In this document: positions 51,768-61,173 of the stretch, piece after piece
Position numbering within the stretch: the first letter of the stretch is position 1
How the letters are laid out: the number at the start of each line of letters is the position of its first letter
Assembly: GCF_008729015.1 (NCBI RefSeq)
Contig: NZ_RKSM01000001.1
Span: forward strand, 3,410,001 to 3,474,000
Reading direction: 5' to 3'
From: Haloarcula sp. CBA1129
Lineage (GTDB): Archaea; Halobacteriota; Halobacteria; Halobacteriales; Haloarculaceae
DNA: 64,000 nucleotides
Made by a program: the position numbers and the translations under genes
The notes under the pieces: model-generated
What the model saw: only the letters and a program-made list of their open reading frames with translations
Told to the model about the DNA's origin: nothing
Database searches by the model: none

Positions 51768-53417
51768 CTACCGGTCGACCTCCCCCATGATGGTGTCGAG
51801 GCTGCCTATCGTCGCCACGAGGTCGGGAACGTACTCACCGCGAGCCATCTCGGACAGCGCCTGAACGTGTGAGAACGAGGGGCCGCGGATCTTGAACCGT
51901 GCGGGGGAGTCCGTTCCGTCCGAGCGGATGTAGATGCCGAGCTCTCCTTTCGCGGCCTCGACGGCGCGGTAAATCTCGGCGTCGGGGTCGGGTCGGAGCG
52001 TGCGGGGAACGTTCGCCTGTATCTTGCGATCGTCTTCCGGCCAGTCCTCCAACAGGTCGACACACTGGCGGATTATCTTGGCGGACTCCTCTACCTCGCG
52101 CAGGCGCACGAGCAGGCGTGAGAAGTTGTCGCCGCCCTGCTCGGTGACGACAGACCATTCGAGTTCGTCGTAGTAGCCGTAGGGGTCGTCCCGGCGGAGG
52201 TCGTAGTCGACGCCGGAGGCCCGCGCGACCGGCCCAGTACAGCCGAAGGCCTTCGCGGTCTCGGCTGAGAGGTGGCCCGTATCAATCGTCCGCATCTGGA
52301 GGATCTCGTTGCTGGTGAGCATATCGTGGTACTCAGTCAGTTTGTGGGGAAGGTCATCGAGGAACGAGTGTATCTTCTCGAAGAACGCCTCGCGAGGTTC
52401 GGGCAGATCCCAAGCGACGCCGCCCAGCCGCAGGTAGTTGAACATCAGCCGCTGGCCGGTGAGGTCTTCGAGGATGTCCTGAACGAGTTCGCGGTCCCGG
52501 ACTCCCCACTGGAAGGTGGCGGTGAACTCGCCGACTACGTCCAGCGCGTAGGTCGCGACCGCGAGCATATGCGAGAGGATGCGCGAGAGTTCGCCGCCCA
52601 TCGTCCGGATGACCTGTGCGTACGCCGGCACCTCGATGTCGGCGAGGTCTTCGGCCACCCGGGCATAGGCCCACTCGTTCAATAGCCCAGCACCGCCCCA
52701 GTCCCAGCGGTCCGGATACGGCATAATCTGGTGGCGGTAGGTGCCCTGCTGGCACATCTGCTCCTCACAGCGATGAATATAGCCGATGTCGGGGTCGACG
52801 GCCGCTACCTGCTCGCCGTCCAGTTGCACGTTCAGGTGGAGGACGCCGTGAGTTGAAGGGTGGTGTGGCCCCATGTTGAGGTGCATCGTCTCCGGCCCCT
52901 CACGGCGGTCTTCGAGCAGGCGCTCATGTTCCCGGAAGGAGACGATCTGTGGCTGGTCCTGATTGTAGTCCCGGCTCAAGGGGTGGCCCTGCCACGTCTC
53001 GGGCAGGAGAATGCGCCGGAGGTCTGGGTGGTCCTCGTACTCGATTCCGACCAAGTCGTAGGCCTCTCGTTCGTGCCACGCCGCCGTCGGGTACACGGGT
53101 GTGGCCGACTCGCTGGTCGGGGACTCCTTGGGCGTCGGAACGACGACCGAGAGTTCCTCGGTCGGGTCAGCGTAGCGCCGCAGATGATAGATCGTCTCGA
53201 ACCGGTCAGCGTACTCTTGTGCGGTAACGCAGGCACAGTGGTCCAGACCGGCATCCTGTTTCAGCGTCGAGAGGACGGTCTGTACCTCGTCGGCACGGAT
53301 GACAACGGCCGGAGCGTTCTCGTGGTGTTCGGTAGAGAGGACGTAGTCAGCAATCGGCTCGATAAGCGGATGGATGTCGTCGGTACGGTGGGCTGTCTGG
53401 GCCATCTCAGTGGCCAT
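51768..53417 (-). CDS. nuoCD: NuoCD-type fusion subunit of respiratory complex I (orphan)
   Basis: The 549-residue protein fuses a NuoC-like domain (about 20-165; TAAWHEREAYDLVGIEYEDHPDLRRILLP) to a NuoD-like domain (about 170-549; MGPHHPSTHGVLHL, GYIHRCEEQMC, and C-terminal DPARFKIR-type block). NuoD lines the quinone pocket. No other complex I subunits adjoin it; its neighbours are msrA and a thioesterase. It may be a second copy beside a main nuo operon, or part of a related hydrogenase-like complex. An alternative ATG lies four codons in. Confidence 0.9.
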   Translation of the reverse strand: MATEMAQTAHRTDDIHPLIEPIADYVLSTEHHENAPAVVIRADEVQTVLSTLKQDAGLDHCACVTAQEYADRFETIYHLRRYADPTEELSVVVPTPKESPTSESATPVYPTAAWHEREAYDLVGIEYEDHPDLRRILLPETWQGHPLSRDYNQDQPQIVSFREHERLLEDRREGPETMHLNMGPHHPSTHGVLHLNVQLDGEQVAAVDPDIGYIHRCEEQMCQQGTYRHQIMPYPDRWDWGGAGLLNEWAYARVAEDLADIEVPAYAQVIRTMGGELSRILSHMLAVATYALDVVGEFTATFQWGVRDRELVQDILEDLTGQRLMFNYLRLGGVAWDLPEPREAFFEKIHSFLDDLPHKLTEYHDMLTSNEILQMRTIDTGHLSAETAKAFGCTGPVARASGVDYDLRRDDPYGYYDELEWSVVTEQGGDNFSRLLVRLREVEESAKIIRQCVDLLEDWPEDDRKIQANVPRTLRPDPDAEIYRAVEAAKGELGIYIRSDGTDSPARFKIRGPSFSHVQALSEMARGEYVPDLVATIGSLDTIMGEVDR

Positions 53418-53493
53418 GCGTTCGGCGTTCGCGTCCCTCGGCCTGTCCCCTCACGCCCGAGGTTATTTTAAATACCTCTCGGAACAGTCCGGT

Positions 53494-54171
53494 ATGAAAT
53501 ACGTCACACTCTCGCTGTGGATGGCTCCCGAGATACGCCATCCGATGCAGCAGTTCGTCGTCGAACACGACGGCTACGAGGCGAGCTATCTCCTCCGGGG
53601 CAACGACATAGGCACCGACCTCCAGACGCTACTGTTTCACGTCGACGGCTTCCCGCCAGAACCCTACCGGGCGGCGCTGGAACAGGCCGACACCGTTCAG
53701 GAGTACGCGATCTCGACGTGCCCCGACGAGACGTTCTACCTCTACGTGCAGGATTCGCCCTCGTCGACCGGCCACGACCTCGTCGACGCGCTCACACGGG
53801 CCGGTCTGGTTATCGTCTCGCCGATTGCCTACCGCAGTGATGGGACGGTCGACCTCACGCTGGTCGGTCCGGGCGGGACGGTCCAGCAAGCAGTCGAGAC
53901 GGTGCCCGACGGCGTCTCCGTCGACGTGCGAGAGGTCGGGGAGTACGACAGCCGACGCCTTGATACCGGGGCCGCACTCACCGACCGGCAGTTCGAGGCT
54001 GTCGCCGCCGCCGTGGATTGCGGGTACTACGCTGACCCCCGCGAGGGCGGTGTCGACGATGTCGCCGACGAACTCGGCTGTGCACCCGGAACTGCTGCCG
54101 AACATCTCCGGAAGGCCGAAGCCCATGTGATGGCTGACATACTCGAACAGCAGCCTCCCTCAGTGGAGTGA
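53494..54171 (+). CDS. HTH_10 regulator, short sensor type
   Basis: The 225-residue protein has a C-terminal HTH_10 domain (about 165-215; LTDRQFEAVAAAVDCGYYADP with LGCAPGTAAEHLRKAEAHV) and an N-terminal ~150-residue region of the bacterio-opsin-activator kind with no known ligand site. A TATA-like TTTTAAATA (about 53466-53474) lies 20-28 bases before the ATG, so it is probably leaderless. Divergent from nuoCD, it may regulate that operon. Confidence 0.82.
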   Translation: MKYVTLSLWMAPEIRHPMQQFVVEHDGYEASYLLRGNDIGTDLQTLLFHVDGFPPEPYRAALEQADTVQEYAISTCPDETFYLYVQDSPSSTGHDLVDALTRAGLVIVSPIAYRSDGTVDLTLVGPGGTVQQAVETVPDGVSVDVREVGEYDSRRLDTGAALTDRQFEAVAAAVDCGYYADPREGGVDDVADELGCAPGTAAEHLRKAEAHVMADILEQQPPSVE

Positions 54172-54313
54172 GTTGCTGTCCAGAGAAACTGCCGGAGCGA
54201 CTGACTACCGTACCGTCCCGAAAAACTATAAACTCCGGAACAGTGCCTTCTAATGCTGGATTGCGAACATACCACAGGGGCCAGCGGTGGCCCAACTCAG
54301 GACGACACTGACC

Positions 54314-54790
54314 ATGGACACAGTAACTATCGACGACGTACCGGTCGAACGGAACCCGATGCAGGTACACGACATCCGCAAGCCCGTCTCCCGGAAACTC
54401 GGGACCGAACATTTCGCGGCGAACTACTTCGAACTCGAACCCGGCGACTCCTTTTCGGGGAGCCTCCATCGCCACCACGATCAGGAAGAGGTGTTCTACA
54501 TCGAGCAAGGACAGACCACCTTCGAGGTCGGCCTCGACCGCGAGGAGGTCGACGTTTCTGGTGGCGAACTGATCCGTTTCGAACCCGGCGAGTTCCAGCA
54601 GGGGTACAACTCCGGCGACGAGCGTGTCGTCGGCTGGGCCTTCGGCGCGCCCGGTGCGACCCACGACTGGGACGATCTGGAATCGAGAGCGTACTGTCCG
54701 GAGTGCGACGAAGAGACGACCCAGAGCGTTGCCATCGCTGACGGCCGATTCGAACTCACCTGTACCGACTGCGGGAACGTTCAGGGCTAA
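54314..54790 (+). CDS. Cupin fused to C-terminal zinc ribbon
   Basis: The 158-residue protein has a cupin domain (about 25-110; SLHRHHDQEEVFYIEQGQ supplies metal His, Glu) and a C-terminal zinc ribbon (YCPECDEETTQ...LTCTDCGNVQG). The ribbon suggests a protein or RNA partner. The ATG at 54314 was preferred to a GTG nine codons upstream. A TATA-like TATAAACTC about 85 bases upstream may be its promoter. Function unknown. Confidence 0.8.
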   Translation: MDTVTIDDVPVERNPMQVHDIRKPVSRKLGTEHFAANYFELEPGDSFSGSLHRHHDQEEVFYIEQGQTTFEVGLDREEVDVSGGELIRFEPGEFQQGYNSGDERVVGWAFGAPGATHDWDDLESRAYCPECDEETTQSVAIADGRFELTCTDCGNVQG

Positions 54791-55040
54791 CAGCCCATTC
54801 GCCGCTTTTTCGCAACACAGACCCGAGTGCGAACGACCAGAATGGGGGCGTCGTCGGCGCTACGTGCCGGGAGTAGAGACGAGTCCGTCCGAGAGAGTTG
54901 CTCTCACGTGGTGCGGAAAGACGCGAAGCGGCCGATGACGGCCGAGGCTTGCTGGCTCTTTGCAGGAGCAATACCCTCGGCGGTCGTTCCAACCACTGCT
55001 AGCCCACAATTCATATCGCATCGCGTCACGAAGCCCGGGT

Positions 55041-55835
55041 ATGTCACTGGCCGATCTGGAGTGGCGCGTCATCGGTGCGGAAACACGACCCGGACCGATG
55101 ACCATGGCGCTGGAAGCGGCCGCTGCCGAGACCGTCGCCGCGGGCGGTCCGGCAACGGTACGGGTGTACACTTGGCCCGATACGCTATCGCTGGGCTACG
55201 GACAGGACCCCGACACTATCGACTGGGCGTTCTGCGAGCGCGAGAACGTCGGGGTAACGCGACGGCCAACCGGCGGGGGCGCTATCTATCACGACAGCGT
55301 GGCTGACATCTCCTATGGCATCATCGCGCCGGCCGATGCCGTCCCGGGTGACCTCATGGACTGCTACGAGCAGTTCTGCGAGCCCGTCTTGGACGCGTTC
55401 GAGCGCATGGGCGTCGACGCGTCGTTTGCCGACGACAAGCGGGCAGCAGTCCACCAGCCGGCCTGTTACCTGCGGCAACTCCACCCGGCCCACGACATCG
55501 TCGGCCCGGACGGCCGCAAACTGAGCGGGAACGCCCAGTACCGCCAGAAGGACGCCGTCATCCAGCACGGCTCCCTGTCCGTTTCGCTGCGGCCCGACCG
55601 TCACTGCGGCTGTTTCACTGCCGACCCCAACTCGGAGCGGTTCGCCGAACGCGTCGGAGCGATAGACGAGTACGTCGATATCGAGCGTGGGGAGGTCGTC
55701 GAGACGCTCCGGTCGACGCTGGCCGAGTGGGTCGATGCGACGGAGGGGTCGTGGACGGACGATGAACTCGAACGCGCACGCGAGCACGCAGAGGAAAAAT
55801 ACAATACGGACGAGTGGATACGGCGGTCGCCCTGA
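55041..55835 (+). CDS. Lipoate-protein ligase family protein
   Basis: The 264-residue protein belongs to the biotin/lipoate ligase fold: VGVTRRPTGGGAIYHD is the RRxxGGGxxxHD motif, DGRKLSGNAQYRQKDAVIQHGSL binds the lipoyl-AMP. It attaches lipoate or octanoate to carrier proteins, or acts on another carrier. The ATG at 55041 (MSLADLEWRVIGAETRPG) fits homologues. No acceptor gene is adjacent. The 250 bases before it hold no convincing gene. Confidence 0.88.
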   Translation: MSLADLEWRVIGAETRPGPMTMALEAAAAETVAAGGPATVRVYTWPDTLSLGYGQDPDTIDWAFCERENVGVTRRPTGGGAIYHDSVADISYGIIAPADAVPGDLMDCYEQFCEPVLDAFERMGVDASFADDKRAAVHQPACYLRQLHPAHDIVGPDGRKLSGNAQYRQKDAVIQHGSLSVSLRPDRHCGCFTADPNSERFAERVGAIDEYVDIERGEVVETLRSTLAEWVDATEGSWTDDELERAREHAEEKYNTDEWIRRSP

Positions 55836-55923
55836 CACCACTCGTCGCTGCGTGGCAGAAGTGAGGCGTCCCGACCGCTTCGACCTCGAATAGGTGTCCC
55901 GCGTGTTTTTGCTCGGTCCGCGG

Positions 55924-56673
55924 TCAGAGGGTTTCCTCGATAAACTGAGAGACGATGCGGTCCTCAGCAGTCCGGAGTTGATACTGCACGGTCGACCGAG
56001 GCTCGTCCAGTATCGATGCGAGGTCCTTGACCGAGACCGCTCGCGGCCGCTCGTAGTAGCCATGGGTTACGGCGGCCTTGAGCACCCGCCACTGCTGGGG
56101 CGAGAAGTCTGTCGCAACCCGTTCGGTGGCCTTCCAGTTTCCGGCACTGGTGATGTGGGAGACGGAAAGCGTGACGCCATCGCGGAGGCTCGACTCGATT
56201 TTGTCGTACACCTCGCCGATGGGATTTGACCCCGGATAGAGAACGCGCCAGCGGTACTCGTCGCCAGTTCGCCGGGATTCGAAGATCGTCCCCTCGCTAA
56301 CGTGCCGATGCAGGAAACTCGGTAGCGACTGACAGCCGCTGATTTCCCGACGTAGCGTGTACACTGTCCGAGATGTTTCCCCGCGGTCCAGCACGTGGTA
56401 CGTCCGCGCCGTCTCACAGCTCACGACGTCGAAACACTCGTTACAGCGGTCTTCGTCCAGAAAGACCTCGTCGAACGCACGCAGAGCCTCAGGCGTCCCT
56501 TTCGCGTGGTCGAGTCGCCACATGTGGTTGTCACCGACGAAGATGGCCGATGACCATACAGAGAGGTTTTCGTGTTGCCTGAACACGTCCATCAGGCTAT
56601 CGGCACCTGCGTCGAACTGCAGGACGAACTCGAACTCGCGTGTTTCATCTACTGCGGGCTGTGTCCCAGTCAT
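55924..56673 (-). CDS. HTH_10 regulator with four-cysteine sensor domain
   Basis: The 249-residue regulator resembles the one at 35362: an N-terminal sensor (about 1-185) and C-terminal HTH_10 (about 190-245; FSPQQWRVLKAAVTHGYYERP and LASILDEPRSTVQYQLRTAE). The sensor contains C77, C80, C86 and C114, identical in spacing to C67/C70/C76/C104 of that paralogue. Metal, Fe-S or thiol redox sensing is inferred. No obvious target operon adjoins it. Confidence 0.83.
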   Translation of the reverse strand: MTGTQPAVDETREFEFVLQFDAGADSLMDVFRQHENLSVWSSAIFVGDNHMWRLDHAKGTPEALRAFDEVFLDEDRCNECFDVVSCETARTYHVLDRGETSRTVYTLRREISGCQSLPSFLHRHVSEGTIFESRRTGDEYRWRVLYPGSNPIGEVYDKIESSLRDGVTLSVSHITSAGNWKATERVATDFSPQQWRVLKAAVTHGYYERPRAVSVKDLASILDEPRSTVQYQLRTAEDRIVSQFIEETL

Positions 56674-56884
56674 TTGGCTATTACTAACTTAGAAGGAGAT
56701 GTACAAGTCGGTTACTGGCCCACTGGATTCACTAGAGCCTTGTCAGTTGGCTTTTGACTAAGCTACAGTAGTCGATTGACTGTGACCGCACGCCGCTAAT
56801 AATGGGTCTGTGGGAGCGGACTAGCGGGCAGTCCTGACAACGGCTCTACGTCATCGTTTTGTGGCAACCCGGCCAAGTAGTGGC

Positions 56885-57199
56885 ATGGTCCCGTCCCCCG
56901 CTGATGACGACTCTGCTGACACCGCTGCCGGTCCTCAGGCAACTGACGGCCGCGTCGCACAGCTTTCCGAGGAAGAACTGTACGCGACCGTCCGTGTCGC
57001 AGCCGAGGACGCGGTGCTTGGCGCGTTCGGCACGCTCATGCTGGTCGGTATCGGCGTCGTACTGGCCTCTTGGGGCGCAGCGTTACTACTGTCAGGAACG
57101 CCGCTTCCGGCGGCTATCGGCGTGGTACTTGTCCTGTTCGGTGCATACCTCGCGCTATCGAGCCTCCGCATGATCCCGCCCGTCCGTGAGTGGGTCTGA
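56885..57199 (+). CDS. Two-helix membrane protein, unknown function
   Basis: The 104-residue product has a soluble N-terminus (about 40 residues; LSEEELYATVRVAAEDAVLG) and two adjacent transmembrane helices (about 47-66 and 72-90). The ATG at 56885 was chosen over a GTG eight codons upstream. No family role known. It lies 119 bases before nfo. Confidence 0.68.
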   Translation: MVPSPADDDSADTAAGPQATDGRVAQLSEEELYATVRVAAEDAVLGAFGTLMLVGIGVVLASWGAALLLSGTPLPAAIGVVLVLFGAYLALSSLRMIPPVREWV

Positions 57200-57318
57200 A
57201 GCAATCGGATCTCTCTGTTCACCGGCCTGTTGTCCCACTCCGACGAACCCCGGACACGAGCTATGACCGCCCGTGACACTCCGGAACCTCTTTTGTCGGG
57301 CATCACCGACCGGTGTGC

Positions 57319-58152
57319 ATGGTACAAGTCGGGGCACACACCTCTATCGCCGGCGGGGTCTACAACGCCGTCGAGGAACAGGTCGAGTACAGCGGCAACT
57401 GCGGGCAGATATTCTCCCATTCGCCGCAGGTCTGGCAGGACCCGAACATCGATGATGACGAGGCCGAGCGGTTCCGCGATCTGGCGGCCGACCACGGCGT
57501 CGGCCCGTGGGTCATCCACTCGTCGTATCTGGTGAACCTCTGTACGCCCAAAGACGACCTCCGTGAGAAATCCCTCGATTCGATGCAGAAGGAGGTCGAC
57601 GCCGCCGCGAAGCTGGGCATCGACTACGTCAACGTCCATCTCGGAGCCCACACTGGCGCGGGCGTCGATGGCGGTTTGGACAACGCTGCCAGTGTTCTGG
57701 ACGATCTCGACATCCCCGAGGGCGTCACTGTGTTGGTCGAGTCCGACGCCGGTAGCGGGACGAAACTCGGCGGCCAGTTCGAGCATCTGGCGACGGTTCG
57801 CGAACGAACCGATCAGGACATCGAGTTCTGTCTCGACACGGCCCATATGTTCGCCGCGGGCTACGACCTCTCGACGCCCGAGGCCGTCGACGAGACGCTC
57901 GCGGAGTTCGACGAGGTCGTCGGCGTTGAGGACCTCGCCTGCGTCCATCTCAACGACTCGAAACACGCCTGTGGGACGAACAAGGACGAACACGCCCACA
58001 TCGGCGAGGGCCACATCGGCGAGGACGGGATGCGCGCGTTCGTCAACCACGACGCCATCCACGATGTGCCGCTGGTGCTTGAGACGCCGACCGAGGACGG
58101 CAAGAGTTTCGCTTGGAACATCGAGCGCGTGAAGGAACTCCGCGGCGAATAG
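57319..58152 (+). CDS. nfo: Endonuclease IV (Nfo)
   Basis: The 277-residue AP endonuclease shows [10 protein letters not shown], the zinc-ligand motifs [40 protein letters not shown] and [21 protein letters not shown], all diagnostic for family 2 (nfo). It cuts DNA at abasic sites in base-excision repair. The ATG at 57319 is used; an in-frame GTG two codons upstream is a weak alternative. It ends 48 bases before the methyltransferase. Confidence 0.96.
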   Translation: MVQVGAHTSIAGGVYNAVEEQVEYSGNCGQIFSHSPQVWQDPNIDDDEAERFRDLAADHGVGPWVIHSSYLVNLCTPKDDLREKSLDSMQKEVDAAAKLGIDYVNVHLGAHTGAGVDGGLDNAASVLDDLDIPEGVTVLVESDAGSGTKLGGQFEHLATVRERTDQDIEFCLDTAHMFAAGYDLSTPEAVDETLAEFDEVVGVEDLACVHLNDSKHACGTNKDEHAHIGEGHIGEDGMRAFVNHDAIHDVPLVLETPTEDGKSFAWNIERVKELRGE

Positions 58153-58200
58153 GGCCGTTCGACCGCGATACTTTTGGGGGCGACCCGACTCTGCAAATCT

Positions 58201-58992
58201 GTGCGCAGGTTCTCCGCCGACTACCTCGAAACCACTCGCAGGGGGATGTGGGGCGACTCCCGCGCAGCGCTCTCGGACCTACGGCTGGACGAGTGCGAGC
58301 GTGTCCTCGACGTGGGCTGTGGGACCGGCGAGCTGACCCGCGTCCTCCGCGAGGAGACCGACGGAACGGTCGTCGGCCTCGACGCGGATACGGACCTGCT
58401 TTCCGCCGCCGGTGACCCGACCGTCTGCGGGGACGCGACACGACTCCCTTTCGACGACGACAGCTTCGACCTCGTGGTGTGTCAGGCACTGCTCATTAAC
58501 CTTCCCGACCCCGAGGTCGCGGTCCGGGAGTTCGCTCGTGTCGCTACCGACCGGGTGGCCGCTATCGAGCCGAACAACGCCGCCGTCACCGTCGAATCGA
58601 CCGTCGACGACGAACCGGTACTGGCCCGCCGCGCCCGCGGGCGCTTTCTCGATGGCGTCCGGACGGACGTCACCCTCGGTAGCGACGCCGCCGACGTGTT
58701 CCGCGATGCGGGGCTGGCCGTCGTCTCGACGACCCAATACAATCAGGAGCAGCGCATCGAGCCGCCCTACGACGACGCGGCGATGCAAGCGGCCCGGCGG
58801 AAAGCCACCGGAACCGGACTGGCCCACGACCGCGAGACGATTCTCAACGGCGAGACCACGCCGGCCGAGTACGACGCGCTCCGGGAGCGCTGGCGGTCGA
58901 TGGGGCGAGACGTAATCGAGCAGATGCAAGACGAGTCATACGAACGCCGCGAGACGGTCCCGTTCTTCGTCACTGTCGGCGCGGTTCCGTGA
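58201..58992 (+). CDS. Class I SAM-dependent methyltransferase
   Basis: The 263-residue methyltransferase has motif I RVLDVGCGTGELTRVL, an acidic motif II (VVGLDADTDLL), and SFDLVVCQALLINLPDP as motif IV. Homologues begin with (V/M)RRFSADYLETTRRGMWGDSR, so the GTG at 58201 was chosen over a TTG at 58174. It may share a transcript with nfo. Substrate unknown. Its 3' end overlaps the convergent gene by 23 bases. Confidence 0.82.
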   Translation: MRRFSADYLETTRRGMWGDSRAALSDLRLDECERVLDVGCGTGELTRVLREETDGTVVGLDADTDLLSAAGDPTVCGDATRLPFDDDSFDLVVCQALLINLPDPEVAVREFARVATDRVAAIEPNNAAVTVESTVDDEPVLARRARGRFLDGVRTDVTLGSDAADVFRDAGLAVVSTTQYNQEQRIEPPYDDAAMQAARRKATGTGLAHDRETILNGETTPAEYDALRERWRSMGRDVIEQMQDESYERRETVPFFVTVGAVP

Positions 58993-59548
58993 CCCGCTCG
59001 TTTTCGGCTTCGGGGAGCAGATAGCCCGCCAGTTTGTAGACCGCGATGTCCAGCAGACTGGCGAGCACTCCGACGACGCCGCCGACGACAGCGGCGACAC
59101 CGGCCCCGATGAGAAGGACCAACAGCACCGACTGGAGGCGGATCCCGCCGCGCTGTAGCGCCGGCACGAGCGCCACCGCGAACAGGCCCAGCAGGAACGC
59201 GATGCCGGTAGCGCACCCGGCTACAATCCCGTGGAGGGCGAGAGCTTGCGGCGGGGCATCCCCGAGCGACACCCGGCTATGGACCCACCGGACGGCCAAG
59301 ACGAACAGCGCCCAGAGGTAGCAGAAGACGGCCACGCCGACGAGGGTGTTCAGCCCGGCGAGCAAGTCGGCGAGGTCGCCGCTCGCGTGGGCGGCGAGGA
59401 CGCCGAGCAGGACGAACAGGGCGGTGTCGAACGTCGCGAGCGTCCACGTCGTGAGCGACGGCATTCGGGTGCCGGCCCGTTCCGGGTTACGCGCGCTCTC
59501 GGTCGCCGTTCCGCCGACCGAATTCCGCACACGCTGGTCCTCAGCCAT
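58970..59548 (-). CDS. Multi-span membrane protein, unknown function
   Basis: The 192-residue product has about four transmembrane helices (about 38-57, 64-88, 105-127 and 140-168) and Gly/Ala-rich loops. No family was recognised beyond similarity in layout to haloarchaeal integral membrane proteins found next to CopD-like genes. The ATG at 59548 overlaps the stop of the CopD-like gene by 8 bases, so the pair is an operon. Confidence 0.72.
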   Translation of the reverse strand: MAEDQRVRNSVGGTATESARNPERAGTRMPSLTTWTLATFDTALFVLLGVLAAHASGDLADLLAGLNTLVGVAVFCYLWALFVLAVRWVHSRVSLGDAPPQALALHGIVAGCATGIAFLLGLFAVALVPALQRGGIRLQSVLLVLLIGAGVAAVVGGVVGVLASLLDIAVYKLAGYLLPEAENERVTEPRRQ

Positions 59549-59972
59549 GTGCGAGGACCTCCGCGAGAGCGACGATACCGAGGAGGATGGCCGCCGTCGC
59601 GCCGTAGGCCCGCGAAAGCGTTCGCCGAAGAGCCGGGTGCAGGTCGTCGAACGTGTCCTCGCGGTCACTGGCCTGCACGAGCAGAAGCGTGCGGACGACC
59701 GACCCGCCGAAGAGGGCGACGACGACCACGAGTTTCACCAGCAGCGTCTGTCCCCAGTCAGTCCCGGGACCCGGCGGCCCGAGCGCGCCGAGGTTGCCGA
59801 CGCCGGTGAACACGAGCACGCCGACACTGCCCCAGAACAGCCACTCGAACTGCTTCGCGGGTGCGAGCGAGGTGACAGCGCCGCTCCGATAGCTCTGCCA
59901 GAGGACGGTCGTACCGCCGACGAGGGCCGCCATCGCGAGCACGTGGAGGGTCCGAATCGGAAGGGCTCCCAT
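59541..59972 (-). CDS. CopD-like membrane protein
   Basis: The 143-residue protein has four helices: an early IRTLHVLAMAALVGGTTVLW, typical of the CopD/copper-resistance and heme-related DUF, and a later LLVKLVVVVALFGGSVVRTL. A role in copper or redox homeostasis is only suggested by the family. The ATG at 59972 (MGALPIRTLHVL) is preferred to one nine codons upstream. Confidence 0.72.
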   Translation of the reverse strand: MGALPIRTLHVLAMAALVGGTTVLWQSYRSGAVTSLAPAKQFEWLFWGSVGVLVFTGVGNLGALGPPGPGTDWGQTLLVKLVVVVALFGGSVVRTLLLVQASDREDTFDDLHPALRRTLSRAYGATAAILLGIVALAEVLAHG

Positions 59973-60011
59973 AGCTATCAGCTCACCGGCAGGTCCCAAA
60001 GAACATGGGGG

Positions 60012-60815
60012 TTACTCCAACCGGTCGATTGTCACGACGCCCTCGCCCGTCGCCACGTTGTACCGCATCGACGGGTCGACGGTCAGGCTGACGACGCCGC
60101 TGTCAAGGGCGTCCGGGCGCTCGAATCTGGCGACTGTCGTCCGAGCGGTGAAATCACTGGTGTAGACACAGGGCTGTGTGTAACAGCCGAACGCGTGGAC
60201 GCCGTCCGCCGTCTCCTCGATACGCTTCACGTGGGGAACGATAGACCCGGAACCCCAGCCGGTCTGGACGACGAGGGCGGCGTGAGTCCCGAAGTCGGTG
60301 TCGGCGGCGAGGCTGTACGCGTCACCGCTGTCGTCCCCGAACCGTCCGATGTCGTCGGCCTCCGTCAGCAGTGTCGCGTAGAGCTGGTCTTGGTCGTCGT
60401 CTGGGGGACCTTCCAGCCCGTCGTCGGCAAACAGTGTCCCTCGGGTCGACTCCTGCTCGAACGACAGCGACGGCTCGGACGCCATGTTCGCACAGAGATA
60501 CAGCGGGTCGCGGTCGCCCTCGCCGGAATCGTCGATGTGGCATTCGACGTCCCCGACCTCGTACGGCGGCGTATCGACCCGGCTCAGGTCGTCGGGCAGC
60601 CCATCTGGCGTGTCTGTCGGCGTTTCGTCGTCAGTGGCTGTTTCCGTGTGCCCGTCATCTGTCTCGGTGTCGGGATCAGTTCCCGGCGACGGATGCGTGC
60701 GTGTCTCCGTGCCGCCGTCACCACTGCTGTTCCTGCCCGGAGCGAGACACCCGCTCAGGGCACCTATTGCCGCACCACCGACCAGTCTCAGGGTCGCTCG
60801 TCGCGTCCGCTTCAT
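60012..60815 (-). CDS. Tat-type lipoprotein, unknown function
   Basis: The 267-residue protein has a signal KRTRRATLRLVGGAAIGALSGC with lipobox LSGC, an acidic Thr-rich linker (about 30-80) and a C-terminal globular domain (DQDQLYATLLTEADDIGRFG; FGTHAALVVQTGWGSG; HAFGCYTQPCVYTS). It is probably Tat-exported and lipid-anchored. It shares the strand with the CopD-like operon but its 3' end is 39 bases before that operon's start. Confidence 0.78.
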   Translation of the reverse strand: MKRTRRATLRLVGGAAIGALSGCLAPGRNSSGDGGTETRTHPSPGTDPDTETDDGHTETATDDETPTDTPDGLPDDLSRVDTPPYEVGDVECHIDDSGEGDRDPLYLCANMASEPSLSFEQESTRGTLFADDGLEGPPDDDQDQLYATLLTEADDIGRFGDDSGDAYSLAADTDFGTHAALVVQTGWGSGSIVPHVKRIEETADGVHAFGCYTQPCVYTSDFTARTTVARFERPDALDSGVVSLTVDPSMRYNVATGEGVVTIDRLE

Positions 60816-60987
60816 ACGACTGCCTTCCCGTGGCGGGGGTGTATCCCTTCTGTTCGCTCAAAACCGCGTTGTAGTTGCCATGGGCTGTGTTCGCGTTTGG
60901 TGGCTGCCACACTGTGCGATGTCGCCCGCCGATAGAACCTTGCAGGGCGAGCGGCTACGACCGACACGGACCGATTCGCGTCTCCCC

Positions 60988-61146
60988 ATGATACCACCGC
61001 TCGTCCGCCGCTGTCCGGACTGCCGACGCATGACCTTGCGCTACCGATTCGCTGCCGTCGATGACAGCGAGCGCGGTTCGCGACTCATCGAATGTCCCGC
61101 CTGCGGACACCAGTTCCCGACGGGTGACGCGCCGTGGTTGCAGTAA
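60988..61146 (+). CDS. 52-residue zinc-ribbon protein
   Basis: The small protein MIPPLVRRCPDCRRMTLRYRF contains CPDC and CPACGHQFP pairs making one zinc ribbon and ends DAPWLQ. Such tiny zinc ribbons are common in haloarchaea, many needed for stress or biofilm traits. The ATG at 60988 is the closest start to the fold. The 171 bases upstream hold no other gene. Confidence 0.7.
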   Translation: MIPPLVRRCPDCRRMTLRYRFAAVDDSERGSRLIECPACGHQFPTGDAPWLQ

Positions 61147-61173
61147 CGGTGTGCCAGAGCCCGCGATGAGCAC

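Noticed and set aside
54827-55306. Forward frame of 159 codons before and into the lipoate ligase gene
   Set aside because: It overlaps the ligase in another frame, is Arg-rich and lacks any recognisable domain.
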